Source: an uncultured Selenomonas sp. (GTDB lineage Bacteria; Bacillota; Negativicutes; Selenomonadales; Selenomonadaceae). From it: DNA of 20,831 nt. Below are positions 20,715 through 20,831 of this stretch, piece after piece. The translations under genes were made by a program, and so were the position numbers. The first letter of the stretch is position 1; each line of letters opens with the position of its first letter. The notes under the pieces were generated by a model. The model had not been told where the DNA came from, did no database searches, and saw only the letters and a list, made by a program, of their open reading frames with translations. Where the stretch lies: contig CAJPRR010000025.1 of assembly GCA_905373085.1 (NCBI GenBank), positions 1 through 20,831 of the forward strand. Direction: 5' to 3'.

Positions 20715-20831
20715 TCAGTCCTCGGTGTATGTCACGCAGGCGCGCGGCGACTCCCAGACACAGACGGCGGCAAGATGCACGGAGTCGTTGCAAAATATTT
20801 CACGCTGCTTTAGCTCTTGATAGATATATCG
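20715..20831 (-). CDS. queD: 6-carboxytetrahydropterin synthase QueD (C-terminal 38 residues)
   Basis: Last 38 codons of a gene whose start is outside the window. The end VHLAAVCVWESPRACVTYTED matches the QueD finish, in which the VxVWE-(S/T)-P strand carries the conserved Glu. QueD makes the substrate of QueE, and the gene order queD-queE with a 6-nt gap fits. The rest of the pathway (queC, folE) is not visible. Confidence 0.8.
   Translation of the reverse strand, partial: RYIYQELKQREIFCNDSVHLAAVCVWESPRACVTYTED

Overview
The window looks like chromosome from a Negativicutes bacterium (diderm Firmicutes, Selenomonas-like). This is inferred, not proven. The housekeeping genes are GC-rich with AGGAGG-type ribosome sites. 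The order rbgA-rnhB-(fliK-like)-(flhB-like)-yraN matches the Firmicute ylqF-rnhB-ylqG-ylqH neighbourhood. smc sits directly before ftsY. A FecB/FecCD/FecE-type transporter carries a lipoprotein binding subunit.

Layout. 1-1397 (-): 3'-truncated typA. 1500-6956 (-): LysR regulator, smc and ftsY, the last two led by or read from the same strand as the LysR gene. 7070-10530 (-): a translationally coupled operon of cbiL (cobalt-precorrin-2 C20-methyltransferase), substrate-binding lipoprotein, permease and ATPase, probably for corrinoid or chelated metal uptake. It has a clear sigma-70 promoter and a terminator-like hairpin in its leader. 10773-15342 (-): rbgA, rnhB, a FliK/YlqG-like protein, an FlhB-C-domain (YlqH-like) protein and yraN, with start-stop overlaps at four of the five steps.

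15360-19066 is an accessory island, more AT-rich in its centre. It has a prophage-like immunity region: a CI/LexA-type repressor on +, a DUF739-type Cro-like gene and a second HTH gene on -, both of these broken by single frameshifts, two small unknown genes, divergent promoters and repeated GTTCAA-N4-TTGAAC operators. Next come a RelE-type toxin with a downstream antitoxin, and then what appears to be a complete par/Fst-like type I toxin-antitoxin locus: a 35-residue membrane toxin on -, a ~70-nt antisense RNA on +, convergent transcription into one shared bidirectional terminator, and a 17-nt direct repeat that puts complementarity over the toxin start codon. A decayed ISL3-family transposase closes the island.

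19169-20831 returns to chromosomal functions: a TtcA-like PP-loop tRNA-thiolation enzyme (+), convergent with queE and the end of queD (-), the 7-deazaguanine (queuosine/preQ0) pathway.

The most interesting item is the par-like type I system at 18434-18741. The call rests on promoters, terminator, repeat and toxin shape read directly from the sequence. Family membership is inferred from architecture because no database search was possible.
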